Below are positions 31,748 to 43,800 of a stretch of 64,000 bases of DNA, in pieces. The DNA comes from Craterostigma plantagineum. Its lineage: Eukaryota > Streptophyta > Magnoliopsida > Lamiales > Linderniaceae. Under the pieces are notes generated by a model that had not been told where the DNA came from, ran no database searches, and saw only the letters and a list, made by a program, of their open reading frames with translations. The stretch spans positions 4,617,501 through 4,681,500 of the forward strand of contig JAPQWV010000051.1 of NCBI GenBank assembly GCA_027422505.1. The letters are read 5' to 3'. The first letter of the stretch is position 1. Every line of letters starts with the position of its first letter. Both the position numbers and the translations under genes were made by a program.

Positions 31748-33367
31748 CACTACAAAAAAAATACGTTTAGCGACTACGATATTAGTCGCTAAACACGTGC
31801 TTTTAGTCGCTAAAGAGGTTTAGCGACTACATCAGCGACTAGAACACATAGTCGCTATTTGGCTTGTCGTTGATTGGAAGTGGTCGGTAATTAGTCGCTG
31901 ATTAGCGACTACTAGCGACCACAAGGTGTTAGTCGCTATTCAGCGACTAACTTGCGACTACAGTATTGTAATCGCTAGTTAGACTACTCGCGACTAATCT
32001 CGTAGTCGCAAATTTGCGACTGCATCCGTGGTCGCTGATTGACAACGCGCAGTCGCTATTTCAATTCACTGAAGCCAAATTGTAGTCGCTATCGTGTAAT
32101 TTGTAGTCGCTAATTTAGTCGATAATTGCCTATTTTCAGCATTTAATTAATTATTTTATTAACAAATTATATATAAATATAAAAATTACAAATACGCACC
32201 AAAAAGAGATCCATTCGATAATCCAAATGTCGAATACATGAAGATAAATTCAAACGGGAATAAAAGGTCGACTACGTGATAGTAAAGTCGTCAACATCAA
32301 ATAAAAAGTTCGACATAAATCTAACAAACTAAGCCAAACCGTGGCCGGATCCCCCATTCGGAAAGTCGTCGTGGCATCGAATACTTCTATTCAGTGACGC
32401 CGCTGCAGCACATGTCTGCGTGCCATCCAGAGGATTCGACTCGACTACGTCTGAACCACACGACTCATTACGAGCGCCCGCTGCTTCAAGTCGTGCCTCG
32501 AGCTCACTGCATTTCCTCTCCACCGCTTCAAGTCGTGCCTGCGTCGCTCTCAACAACTCCTGCGTCTGAATAGTCTGGGAAGGCATGTAACTATTGGCAC
32601 TCGATGAAGATGGTTGTGCCGCAGGTGCCTCGAAGAAGAGGCGCGACGCATTACTCATGCCCGGTACATTTTGGAACCTCATATAACCTCCCGATACCTC
32701 ATAGATTGCTTGAGCGTCTGAGAGAGATGGATTAGCAATCTTCTTAGCCTTGAAATCCGCCTGTTAACAATAACATACGATTACCAAGACTTTCAGTTTT
32801 GAAAAAAATTCGGCAACCTCACCTATAAAATGATCATCCCAAAACTTTCAAACCATGAGAAACCAATCCATTTCCACAATACAATACACAAAATCTATCC
32901 ATTCAAGAAACAAAATATCAACCCACTAGTTCATTTCCGACAAACAAAATCCAAACACCAAACACCACATATATATGCTAACAAACGATATTTACTTACC
33001 ATCATCTTCTCGGCTTTTTCGTCGACAAAAGACTTGTCCTTCTTTGTGTGATTCTGCTCATAAATCTCGTGGGGTTGAGGAAGGACGCCTTGATTCTGTG
33101 CAGCCTGTCAAACATAAAATTTAAAGTGTAGAAGGTAAAGTGAAAGATTGAAGATAATGAGATTAAACAAAAATTAAATGGAACAAAACTTACTATTTTC
33201 TTTGCAAGGTAGCTCGTGGCACACGATCCTTGAGCGGACTTTGCGGCTTTACCGTCTCGACCATTACGATTCGCCTTTCGGACATTGGATACTGCAAGGT
33301 ACCATTACGTCTCGACCACACAAACATCAACAGATACAAGTCCCACCACTGCGCCTGCAAAAGCCAC
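31748..33367 (-). mobile_element. CACTA (En/Spm) element fragment inserted in copia gag
   Basis: The left end CACTACAAAAAAAATACG is the CACTA terminus, preceded by ACT. From 31760 to 32115 more than a dozen copies of AGCGACTA/TAGTCGCT in both orientations are the subterminal repeats. ACT recurs at 33368-33370 exactly where copia gag resumes (TACTCAAAACAAGGC), so an ACT target duplication is possible. The right end lacks the expected TTTTTGTAGTG, so that terminus is lost. Confidence 0.8.
32329..33290 (-). pseudogene. Plant transposase (Ptta/En/Spm, Transposase_24-like) C-terminal exons
   Basis: Minus-strand exons read KANRNGRDGKAAKSAQGSCA (about 33275-33200), then QNQGVLPQPHEIYEQNHTKK followed by DKSFVDEKAEKMM (33105-33003, donor GTAAGT), then a coiled coil ending in 32329 (TQARLEAVERKCSELEARLE). 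The KDKSFVDEKAEKM motif is typical of the En/Spm-associated plant transposase family. Only the 3' part of the gene is present. Confidence 0.78.
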
Positions 33368-33377
33368 ACTTACTCAA

Positions 33378-33893
33378 AACAAGGCAAGAGACTTGATTTC
33401 ATGAAAATTTGAGAAACGAGTATGTACATGTAAAAGACCCTGCTGAATTGTGGAAATATCTGAAAGATCGATTTCACGACGTGACCACGGTTATCCTTCC
33501 ACGTGCAAGGTACGAATGGATGCTCGTCTACAAGATAATCTGTGAATGAATATAATTCGGCCGTTCATTAAGTTACATGCACACTAAAATTGGAAAACGG
33601 TCACTGATGCTAGTATGCTTGAGAAAACATTCAGTACTTTTCATCCATCAAATACGGTACTGCAGCAACAATATAAAGAGAGGCAATTTACAAAGTATTA
33701 TGAATTAATCACATGTTTATTGTTGGCTGAACAAAACAATGAATTGTTGATGAAAACCCACGAATCTCGACCAACCGGTGCGGCTGCGCTCCCTGAAGCG
33801 AATGCAGTCAGAGGCAATAATGAACAATCGAAGCAATGGTCGTGGACGTGGTCGTGGTGGATATCGTGGTCGTGGACGTGGACGTGGTCAAGG
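33378..33893 (+). pseudogene. Middle of copia gag after the CACTA insert
   Basis: Reads EYVHVKDPAELWKYLKDRFH, then MLEKTFSTFHPSNTVLQQQY and LITCLLLAEQNNELLMKTHE, matching the related gag at 50139-50756. A Gly/Arg-type GGTCGTGG repeat follows and is cut by the solo LTR at 33894. Frames are broken. Confidence 0.8.
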
Positions 33894-34312
33894 TGCTAGG
33901 CTTAGGCCCATGTTTGTGCCTTTGTTGTTTATCCCACACCGGATAGAACAATAAGGCATGGGGGTTTCCTCTCCTATATAAGGAGTGCTATACCCTGGAT
34001 TATATGTACACCAACACATTAGAAAGTTATTTGTGTTAACAATTAACTCTAGGAAAATTCCCTTTGGGTGAGAGTTTGGGTTAGCGGGTGAAATAACTTT
34101 CGGGTCGTTGTTGTCGGGTTTTGGGTGTAGGCGAGCGTAGAAGAATTGTGTGATTGTAATATTCACATAGTGGATTTTCTGCGGCCTTGTTGTCCGGGTG
34201 GTTTTTCCCTCTTCGTTAACAGAGGGTTTTCCACGTTAAATCTTTGTGTTCTCCTGTTTATTATTTCCGGCGGATCTTGGGCGGAATTTCGGTACGGCCG
34301 GATTTCCCAACA
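33894..34312 (+). mobile_element. Solo LTR inserted in copia gag
   Basis: The 419-bp segment begins TGCTAGGCTTAGGCCC and ends GATTTCCCAACA, with CAAGG on both sides (33889-33893 and 34313-34317). It has TCCTATATAAGGAG (a TATA box) at about 33991. It has no coding region, so it is a solo LTR left by recombination between two LTRs, or a very short TRIM-type element. It cuts the GGTCGTGG-rich gag region. Confidence 0.88.
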
Positions 34313-34670
34313 CAAGGCCGTGGTCGTGGCAGAGGATATTATGGTGGTAGTTATCAGCACTTCCGTGGTGGTTATCATAACAATCGTGGTGGGCATCAAA
34401 GTTTTCCCCAGAAGAGAAAGTCTTATGATAATAAAGATGAGAAGAGGCCTATTGAAAAAAAGGATAACGATGAACGATGCTATCGTTGCGATGGTATGGG
34501 CCATTGGTCGAAAACTTGTAGCACGGCCAAGCATCTTGTTGAGTTATATCAACAATCTCAAAAAGGAAAAAGATTGAAACAAAGGTGACATTGCCTCTAC
34601 TTCTGGTATTGATAAAAATAATACATATTTGGAGGCTGCAGATTTTGTCGCGGATGAGGAATGATGTGTT
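34313..34670 (+). pseudogene. gag C-terminus with CCHC zinc knuckle
   Basis: Continues the Gly/Arg-rich stretch (RGRGRGYYGG, GGYHNNRGG) and then CYRCDGMGHWSKTC, a CX2CX4HX4C knuckle at 34478-34520, and HLVELYQQSQKGK. The frame stops at 34588. Confidence 0.85.
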
Positions 34671-34795
34671 ATAACGTTTTGTATGGTATATATTTTACTA
34701 TTGTGTGTTTATGTGTTTAAACAATGTTTAAACTTATATGTGTGCTTGTAATATCTCGTTTTGTTTCTTAATAAATATTTATGATTATGATAATA

Positions 34796-35570
34796 CAGTC
34801 ATCCCTCTGCTAAGTTGTCTTATTGGTGGAGGTAGCAGGCTATAACATAGAAGAGGTTATAACTTAGGGATGACCGTGGAGAGGACAACATCTTCAAGAT
34901 TGACCAGCTCACGGCCATGAAGTGGGGCCTGGCTGCCTGGAAGGAGATCACTAGAGATACAATCTCCAACTGCTTCCAGCACACATGACTTTTTAATGAC
35001 GGTGCATCGTACAACAACGCTGTGGAGGAAGCGGCGATGGAAGCGCTTGGTTCTCTCCAACTGCGTGATCCCATGCCAGTTGAGGAGCTTCTGAATCATG
35101 CGGCAGAGCAGGAGGTTGCTCACTTTGAGCTGATGATGATGAGATCATTGCGTTGGTGAAAGCGGAGGAAGAGCCCGCTGCCGAAATTGCTGAGGAGGAG
35201 CTAGAGGTCGTAACCTTTTCTAAAGACGAGAAGCTTCATAGCATTGCTGTTCTCCTCTATGCTAGACCTCACTGATGAGAAAGACCAGATCGTACGTCGC
35301 CGCCCCCACTCCCTGCAGACTGACCTACGCCACCAGAACAAGCACCAAACCACTCTAGATAGCTGGATGCGTGCCTTATTTTCCCTCTGCAAAGTTACAA
35401 ATGTCAGATTCAAAGAGATTTTCATAACAATTTTACCTCCACAAAGTTATAATTTCGGGCTTTGATAACTTATAACTTAGTCATCATAGAAACGGGTTCG
35501 TTCCGCCAAAATTTCATAACTTAGCGGAGGATATAACTTAGTGGGGGATAACTTAGCAGATGGACAACTG
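34796..35570. mobile_element. pogo-like (Tc1/mariner) DNA element, internally deleted
   Basis: The left end CAGTCATCCCTCTGCTAAGT and the reverse-complemented right end CAGTTGTCCATCTGCTAAGT form about 20-bp inverted repeats, with TA on both outer sides (34794-34795 and 35571-35572). The interior plus strand (about 34874-35390) reads KIDQLTAMKWGLAAWKEITR followed by DTISNCFQHT, similar to the C-terminal part of pogo/Tigger-type DDE transposases, then an acidic tail. It lacks the N-terminal and catalytic parts, so it is non-autonomous. Confidence 0.8.
34874..35370 (+). pseudogene. C-terminal fragment of a pogo-type transposase
   Basis: Frame pieces ITRDTISNCFQHT (stop in place of the usual Gly-Phe), EEAAMEALGSLQLRDPMPVE and LLNHAAEQEVAHFEL, then, after a frameshift near 35145, an acidic part EEEPAAEIAEEELEVV. 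The W...I....I.NCF.H pattern is the end of the DDE region in pogo-like transposases. The segment is unusually GC-rich compared with its AT-rich flanks. Confidence 0.65.
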
Positions 35571-38500
35571 TATATGAAAATGATATTTATCCGATGGATA
35601 TGGGCATGTGGAATGGAGAATTATGTCTTGCAGACTGTGCAACGACTCATACAATTCTGAAGAATAAAAAATACTTTGATCATCTTGAAATAAGCTAGTG
35701 TTATCACTATATTAGGTAGCACCAATATAATTAAAGGCTCCGGAAGAGCTAGTATTTTATTACTCAGAGGAACCAAACTGGTTATTGAAAGTGTCCTATA
35801 TTCTCCTGAGTCACAAAGAAATCTGTTAAGCTTTAAAGCTATTCGACGTAACGGATATCATGTTGAGAAAGCGATAAAGAAGGTGTTGAACATTTATACA
35901 TCACAAAGGTAATTTCGAATGATAAAAGAACTGTGAAAATATTACCTTCACCCGAGTCTGGGTTATCTCATACATATCTGAGAACTATTGAATCGTATGC
36001 AATCGTGAACAAGAAGTTCACTGATGACCGTATATTTAATGTTTGGCATGACATGTTGGGCCATCCCGATTCAAGTATGATGCAAAGAATAATTAAAAAT
36101 TCACGTGGACACTCGATAAAGAACCAGAGGATTCTTCAATCTAATGAATTAGCATGTGTTGCATGCTCTAAAGGGAAGTTAATTATTCGGCCATCACCAA
36201 TGAAAGTAAAGAATGAATCTGTTGTATTTTTGGAACGTATACATGGTGACATTTGTGGGCCGATACATCCATCATGTGGACCATTTAAATATTTTTTGAT
36301 GCTTCAAGTAGATGGTCACATGATCTACGAGGAACGTGGCATTTGCGAGAGTATCGCTCAGGATTCATTTAAGAGCACATTTTCCTGATTATCCGATAAA
36401 GAAAATACGTCTTGATAATGCTGGTGAATTTACCTCCAAGGCATTTAATGATTATTTTATGTCTATAGGAATTGATGTTGAGCATCTCGTGCCACATGTT
36501 CATACGCAAAACGGTCTTGCAGAATCATTGATTAAACGTCTACAATTAATTGAAAGACCATTATTATTGAAAACGAATCTTCCCTCGACGTGTTGGGGAC
36601 ATGCAATATTACATGTAGCAACACTAACTCGCATAAGGCCAACAAATTACCATGATATCTCCCCGTTGCAAATGGTTTATGGTTAGAAACCTGATATTTC
36701 CCCTCTAAGAATTTTTGGATGTGCGGTATATGTTCCAGTTGCGCCACCACAAGGCATAAAGATGAGATCTCAAATGAGGTTTGGAATATATGTCGGATTT
36801 GAATCTCCATCGATTAGAACCTTTAATGGGAGATTTATTCACGGCTAGATTGCCGACTGTCATTTAGATGAATCAAGTTTCCCGACATTAGGGGAGAGAA
36901 GAAACAGCTCGACAGCATTACTGACCCAAAGAGGGTGACTAAGTCACATATACCAGCTGTTAATGCTACTGCAAAAATTGATGTTCCTGCCGAACATAAT
37001 ATTGAGTCTAAACCACAGCTAAAACATGGTAGTCCCTCGGGTTCCAGAGATAAAATCCTCGGAAAAGAAAAGGAGCAAATAATAAGAGTGATCCAATCGA
37101 GGATTTATTGACTAGAGAAGAGTCGACAGGCTTAAATGATGATAAGAATGAAACTCAGGTACCTGAAGAAAATTGAAAATAATGATAATGAAGAGATTTC
37201 AATTACTTACGCCAAGAATGGAATTAGATGGAACCGAGATAAAGCCACGTTGACGATAAATTCTCATTTAACATAGCGCTACATGAAATGAATGAGATGA
37301 ATGAGAATGAGGATCGTGAACCAAGGTCTGTAAATGAATGCAGACAGCGAAAAGATTGGCCAAAATGGAAAGATGCAATCGAGGCAGAACTAAAATCACT
37401 TGAAAAACAAAATGTTGTTCGGACCTATAGTCCGCGTACCAGAAAATGTAAAGCCGGTTGGATATAAATGGGTTTTGTCAGAAAGAAAAATGAAAATGGC
37501 GAAATTGTGAGATATAAAGCGAGGCTTGTCGCACAAGGTTTCTCGCAGAGACCTGGCATTGATTATGAGGAGACTTATTCTCCTGTGGTGGACGCAACAA
37601 CTTTTTGTTATATAATTAGTCTGGCACGTGAAGGGCTCGATATGCGTTTAATGGATGTTGTCACTGCTTATCTATATGGCCTTGACAATGACATTTATAT
37701 GAAGCTTCCAGAAAGATTTCGTCTGCTTGAAAATTCAGGGCCACGAAATGAGTACTCTATTAAACTAAATAAATCACTTTATGGATTAAAGCAATCTGCG
37801 CGATGTGGTATAATCGCCTAAGTGAATATTTATTGAAGGGTATAAAAATGATCAAATTTGCCCTTGTATATTTATGAGGAGATGTGAAAATGTGTTTGTC
37901 ATTATAGCAATATACGTCGACATCAATATAGTCGGAACTCCTGAAGAGTTGCCGAAAGCAGTTAATTGTTTGAAAAAGGAGTCGAAATGAAAGATCTCGG
38001 TAAAACGAAATATTGTCTCGGACTGCAAATTGAATATTTAAAGAATGGGATATTTTTACAAGAGACTTATACTAAAAAGATATTGAAAAGATTTTACATG
38101 GACGATTCTCATCCATTAGATACTCCAATGATTGTTAGATCTTTAGACGTGAGTAAAGATCTCTTCAGACCACGCGAAAATAACGAAGAGCTACTTGGTA
38201 CTGAAGTACCATATATTAGTGCTATTGGAGCACTAATGTATCTTACGAGTCATACGCGACCTGATATAACATTTGTTGTAAATTTACTGGCGAGATACAG
38301 TTCTTCGCCGACTCATAGACATTGGAACGGAGTTAAATGAATATTTTGATACCTTCAAGGAACAGGTGATATGGGATTGTTCTACTATAATGCAATGAAA
38401 GCAGATTTAATTAGGTATGCCGGATGCATGATTCTTATCCGACCCACATAATGCACGATCGCAAACAGGTTATTTTTTACGTATGGTGGAACTGCTATTT

Positions 38501-38893
38501 CATGGCGGTCAGCTAAACAGAGTCGCCACTTCATCTAATCATGCTGAAATACTAGCAATTCATGAAACTAGCAGAGAATGTGTCTGGTTGCAATCGACTA
38601 TTCAGCATATACAACAAAGTTATGGATTATTATCGAAAAAGTTACTTCCGACAACATTATATGAAGATAATGCAGCATGCATTACCCAATTAAAGGAGGG
38701 ATATATCAAAGGTGATACAACAAAACATAGTTCACCAAAATTCTTCTTTACACATGAGTTGGAGAAAAATGGTGATATTAATGTACAACATGTGCGATCT
38801 AGAAATTTCGTAGACTTATTTATGAAAGCACTTCCTTCTATAGTTTCAAACAATTGGTATATTCAATCGGAGTTCGAAGACTTTGAGATTTAA
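35571..38893 (+). pseudogene. pol of the 30.9-kb copia element
   Basis: Protease remnant LADCATTHTILKNKKYF (about 35628-35680; the relative at 51294 has DSAT). Pre-integrase VWHDMLGHPDSSMMQ and CVACSKGKLI (35933-36190). Integrase ERIHGDICGPIHPSCGPFKY and KKIRLDNAGEFTSKAFNDYF (36220-36690). RT segments IDYEETYSPVVDATTF and LMDVVTAYLYGLDNDIYMKL (37468-37821), then EMKDLGKTKYCLGLQIEYL (37966-38340); the YVDD position has decayed (YVDINIVG). RNase H NHAEILAIHETSRECVWLQS and LYEDNAACITQLKEGYIKG (38483-38893). Stops and frameshifts occur between all parts. Confidence 0.88.
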
Positions 38894-39114
38894 AATGATG
38901 TCATCATCAGGGGAGAAATACGTGTTGTACTCTATTTCCCTTAACTGTGGCTTTCCCCACGTGGTTTTCCCAGTAAAGTTTTAATGTGGCAACAAGCTCT
39001 CAAGAGAATCATGTATTTTTCCCTTCACTAGGTTTTTAGCCCACTGGATTTTTCCTAGTAAGGATTTAACGAGGGATATTCCTTGAAAAACATCAAAGGG
39101 GGAGTATTATTAAA

Positions 39115-39459
39115 TAAATTGTGAATCATCAAATATATTGTGAATCGTCGCAATTAGTCATAAAAAAATTATGATGATTAATTGTGGATGTTTTTGGAAT
39201 ATTAATGACTCATGAATTTATGATAAGATGAGGTGTATACAAAAGATTGTATTTTTGTATGAGTTGCATAGATGACTAAATTGTATTTTAGTGTATGATT
39301 TTAGTATAAATAGGTAATTTGAGTTATATTGTAAGATAGATCAAAGTATAAAAATTATATTATCTCCCTCAAGTTCTCTCTATATTATTATCAATATAAT
39401 CATTATATATATATATATAATCTTAATATAATACAAATCATAATAAAATTTTCATAACA
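39115..39459 (+). repeat. 3' LTR of the 30.9-kb copia element
   Basis: TATTATTAAATAAATTGTGA to TTTTCATAACA. It is preceded by the polypurine tract AAAGGGGGAG at 39105-39114. Confidence 0.88.
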
Positions 39460-40854
39460 CTACTAGACTTATTGTACAATATAAATAAACTAAATTGAAT
39501 GGATAGGATAAATAATACTAGGATTGTTATATTAATTTATCGTGGGCTTTTAACTGCACCTTATAATCAAACATGGCCGATGAGCGTAAGCTGAGAAAAA
39601 ATTGTCAAATTGATTGGTCAATTTGTTAAACGGTTATTCACATTTTTACCCTTAATAATTTAATTTAATACAAGTTTATAAATTTAATTTTTATTTTTTA
39701 AATAATTTAATTAAAAATTATAAAATATTCAAATAAATATTCTGATATATTTGCAAACACGTTGTGTGTGCTAAATATACCAATTCTTTGAGACGTAAAG
39801 ACGATTTTCTTAGGGGATATGCATAGTAATCGGATCATGACATCTACATATAAACATGATGGGATTTAATTTTTACGAATTTAGCGTAGTGGGCCCAATT
39901 AACGTGGGTATAATAGACGTAAAGTCGATCATCTTAAATAATCCTGATTTTTTCGCTTGACTTTTTCTAAAAAATAAAAAATCTCAAGAATATGAGGATA
40001 GTTAATAAGGGTGTAATAGTCATTTTATACGTCTAACTTTTTCGTTCTTGTGTGTGCTTGTGCGGATTCCAACCTGCCCTGCTTGCTATAATTCCGCTGG
40101 AAAAGGGTAAAATTACACTCACTTAGATAAACTCCATATGCGTCAACAGATCAGCGGATAATCGAACGAAGCATCTATAATTTGTATGAATTGAGCTTTC
40201 AGACATTATAGTGATTTACATTTTTACAGTACTTTTTCTATAATGAGACCTCACTGTGGAATAACCGTGCCCTAATTTGATAATTTTCGTTTTAAAAATC
40301 GTTTTTCATGTGGTTAATCGTGCTTCCATGTTAGTGGGTTTTCTTGTTCAATTGATTGTTTTGCTGATTATTCTTTATTTTTTGCGTTTTCTCAGTGATG
40401 TTTGTTTTGGGGGATTTTCAATTTTTTCTGGGTTTGAGCTTGCCCCTAATGGATCTTAGAGTTCTGAAGATATTTTGCCCCTCATGCATATGTAGTTTTT
40501 GCCACCATAATTTATCTAAATTCGACAATCTAATGGTTACTTAAGAATGGGCATCAATGGAAGTTTGAGTTTCATACTTGCTAATCTCTTTCCCTCCCTC
40601 TCTGTCTTTATTTATATGGATGTATGTATATCTCTAGTTACATAAGCTGCGGTTTGGGGTTTGTAGCTTGTAACTATACAGTCCTTGCTTGGATTGGTAC
40701 TTCATGTTGTCTTAAGATTATGAGAAAGGTGTAAATGTGTCAAAACATCAGTTCCAGCGTCATCTTTTAAGCTGATACTGTTTTCATTGTCTTGTGCATC
40801 TGTGAATGCTGTTCTCTAAATAACACATCAGACGATCAATTTTTTTTTATGTAG
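39460..40854. other. Spacer and probable 5' region of the DUF1644 gene
   Basis: The DUF1644 ATG follows TTTTTTTTTATGTAG, a good splice acceptor, so a 5'-UTR intron probably lies here and the promoter is further left. A pyrimidine-rich stretch CTCTTTCCCTCCCTCTCTG is at about 40587. No other gene is recognised. Confidence 0.5.
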
Positions 40855-43800
40855 ATGGCATTGGCAAGTAGGAAAGGAAGCCTATCGAATGATGAAGATT
40901 TCGCTGTTACGTGCAAAGAATGGGACAGTGCTTCGTGCCCCATATGCATTGACCACCCCCACAATGCTGTCCTGATCATATGCAGCTCCCATGACAAGGG
41001 ATGTCGTTCGTACATATGCAATACGAGTCATAGGCACTCGAATTGCTTGGCCCGCTTCAAAAAACTCAGAGAAGAGAACACAGATCAATCGCAGGCGGAG
41101 ACAGTTGACTCTTCTATGCCAGAAGACGGTTTGAATTTGAGATGCCCTTTGTGTCGTGGGAGCATTGTGGGCTTTGAAGTCATAAAAGAAGCAAGAAGGT
41201 GCCTCAACCTAAAATCAAGAAGCTGTTCGCACGAATCGTGCTCGTACTTTGGAAACTACCGTGAGCTCCGCAAGCACGCCCGACGGGTCCACCCGACGGT
41301 TCGACCCGCTGATGTGGACCCCACGAGGCAGAGGTCTTGGAACCAGTTGGAGGATCAAAGGGATTACGGTGACATAGTGAGCGCAATCCACTCTGCGATT
41401 CCCGGGGCACTTATAATGGGAGACTATGTGATCGAGAATGGGAATAGGCCACAGTCGAACGAGAGGGACAGAACGGATGAGCGGCGTAGGCGGCTGGATT
41501 TGACAGAAGCTGTGCTTCAAATGGCTTCTTCTTCTAGAAGACGGTTTTTTTCGGGAGAGAATATGTTTGGGATTAACTATCAAGATGATGGTGTGGATGA
41601 GGAGGAGGAAGAAGAAGAAGATGGGGATGAACCAGAGGAGAATGGTGGTGATGACGGTGGGTCTGATCTTAATTTGTTGAGTGATCTTGATGATTATGAT
41701 GATTTTATTCCTTCAAACCGAAGGAGGGCTGACCTTAATTTATTTAGTGATCTTGGTGATGATGATTATGATTATATTCCCTCAAACCTAAGGATGCGAA
41801 GGAGGGCTGATTTGCTGAGTGATCTTGGTGATGATGATATTCCTTCAAATCCAAGGAGCAGAAGGAGGGTTGATCTTAATTTGTTGAATGATTTTGGTGA
41901 TGATGATCATGAGGAGAATCTCCTGGGGATCAACGAGCATGATGATGATGTGGATGAGGAGGAGGAAGAAGATGAGGTTGAACCAGAGGAGAATGATGGT
42001 GATGACGATGGGCCTGATCTTAAGATGTCCAGTGATCTTGATGACGAAGATGATTATTACATCCCTTTAAGCCGAAGGAGGGCTGATCTTAATATGTTGA
42101 GTGATTTTGTTGATGATGATCAAGAGGAGAATCTGTTTCGGATCAATGAGCAAGATGATGATGTGGATGAGGAGGAGGAAGAAGATGGGGTTGAACCAGG
42201 GGAGAATGATGACGATGACGACGACGATGGGCCTGATCTTAAGTTGTTGAGTGATCTTGATGAAGATGAAGATGATGATTATATCCCGTCAAACCGAAGA
42301 AGGGCTGATCTTAACTTGTTGAATGATTTTGGTGATGATGGTCATGAGGAGAATCTGGTGGGGATCAATGAGCATGATGACCATGTGAATGAGGAGGAGG
42401 ATGGGGTTGAACCAGAGGAGAATGATGGTGATGACGATAGGCCTGATCTTAAGTTGTTGAGTGATCTTGAAGATGATGATTATTATATCCCTTCAAACCG
42501 AAGGAGGGCTGATCTTAATTTGTTGAGTGATTTTGGTGATGATGATCATGAGGAAAATCTGTTTGGGATGAACGAGCATGATGATGATGTGGATGAGGAG
42601 GAGGAGGAGGAAGATGGGGTTGAACCAGAGGACAATGATGGTGATGAAGATGGGCCTGATCTTAATTTGTTGAGTGATGTTGATGATGATGTTGATGATT
42701 ATTATATCCGTTCAAAGCGAAGGAGGGCTGATCTTAATAGTGATGTTGGTGATGATGATTATGATTATATTCCCTCAAAGCTAAGGAGGCGAAGGAGGGC
42801 TGATTTGCTGAGTGATCTTGGTGATGATGATTATGATGATATTCCTTCAAATCCAAGGAGCAGAAGGAGGGTTGATCTTAATTTGTTGAATGATTTTGGT
42901 GATGATGATCATGAGGAGAATCTCCTGGGGATCAACGAGCATGATGATGATGTGGATGAGGAGGAGGAAGATGGGGTTGAACCAGAGAATGATGGTGATG
43001 ACGATGGGCCTGATCTTAAGATGTTCAGTGATCTTGATGATGAAGATGATTATTGCATCCCTTTTAACCGAAGGAGGGCTGATCTTAATTTGTTGAGTGA
43101 TTTTGGTGACGATGATCAAGAGGAGAATCTGTTTGGGATCAATGAGCAAGATGATGATGTGGATGAAGAGGAGGAAGAAGATGGGGTTGAACCAGAGGAG
43201 AATGATGGTGATGACGATGGGCTTGATCTTAAGTTGTTGAGTGATCTTGATGATGATGAAGATGATGATTATATCCCGTCAAACCGAAGAAGGGCCGATC
43301 TTAATTTGTTGAATGATTTTGGTGATGATGGTCATGAGGAGAATCTGTTGGGGATCAACGAGCATGATGACGATGTGGATGAGGAGGAGGATTGGGTTGA
43401 ACCAGAGGAGAATGATGGTGATGACGATAGGCCTGATCTTAAGTTGTTGAGTGATCTTGAAGATGATGATTATTATATCCCTTCAAACCGAACGAGGGCT
43501 GATCTTAATTTGTTGAGTGATTTTGGTGATGATGATCATGAGGAAAATCTGTTTGGGATCAACGAGCATGATGATGATGTGGATGAGGAGGAGGAAGAAG
43601 ATGGGGTTGAACCAGAGGAGAATGATGGTGATGACGATGGGCTTGATCTTAAGTTGTTGAGTGATCTTGATGATGATGAAGATGATGATTATATCCCGTC
43701 AAACCGAAGGAGAGCTTATCTTAATAGTGATGTTGGTGATGATGATTATGATTATATTCCCTCAAACCTGAGGCGAACGAGGGCTGATTTGCTGAGTGAT

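Larger units (their letters stand above)
30861..39459 (+). mobile_element. Ty1/copia retrotransposon, decayed, with three nested insertions
   Basis: LTRs of 340 and 345 bp (TATTATGAAATAAATTG...TTTTCATAACA) flank gag-pol in the plus direction. The leader after the 5' LTR is CGTTATCAGCACGATC and the polypurine tract before the 3' LTR is CATCAAAGGGGGAG. Removing inserts at 31748-33367, 33894-34312 and 34796-35570 leaves about 5.8 kb, a normal copia size. Flanks GTTAG and CTACT do not match, so no target duplication is claimed. It is a relative of the element at 49495-59516. Confidence 0.9.

Noticed and set aside
30762..39590. Small DNA element split by the 30.9-kb copia
   Set aside because: The outer flanks have vaguely inverted CTTGTTTG/AAACATGG words, but too few matching bases and no duplication.
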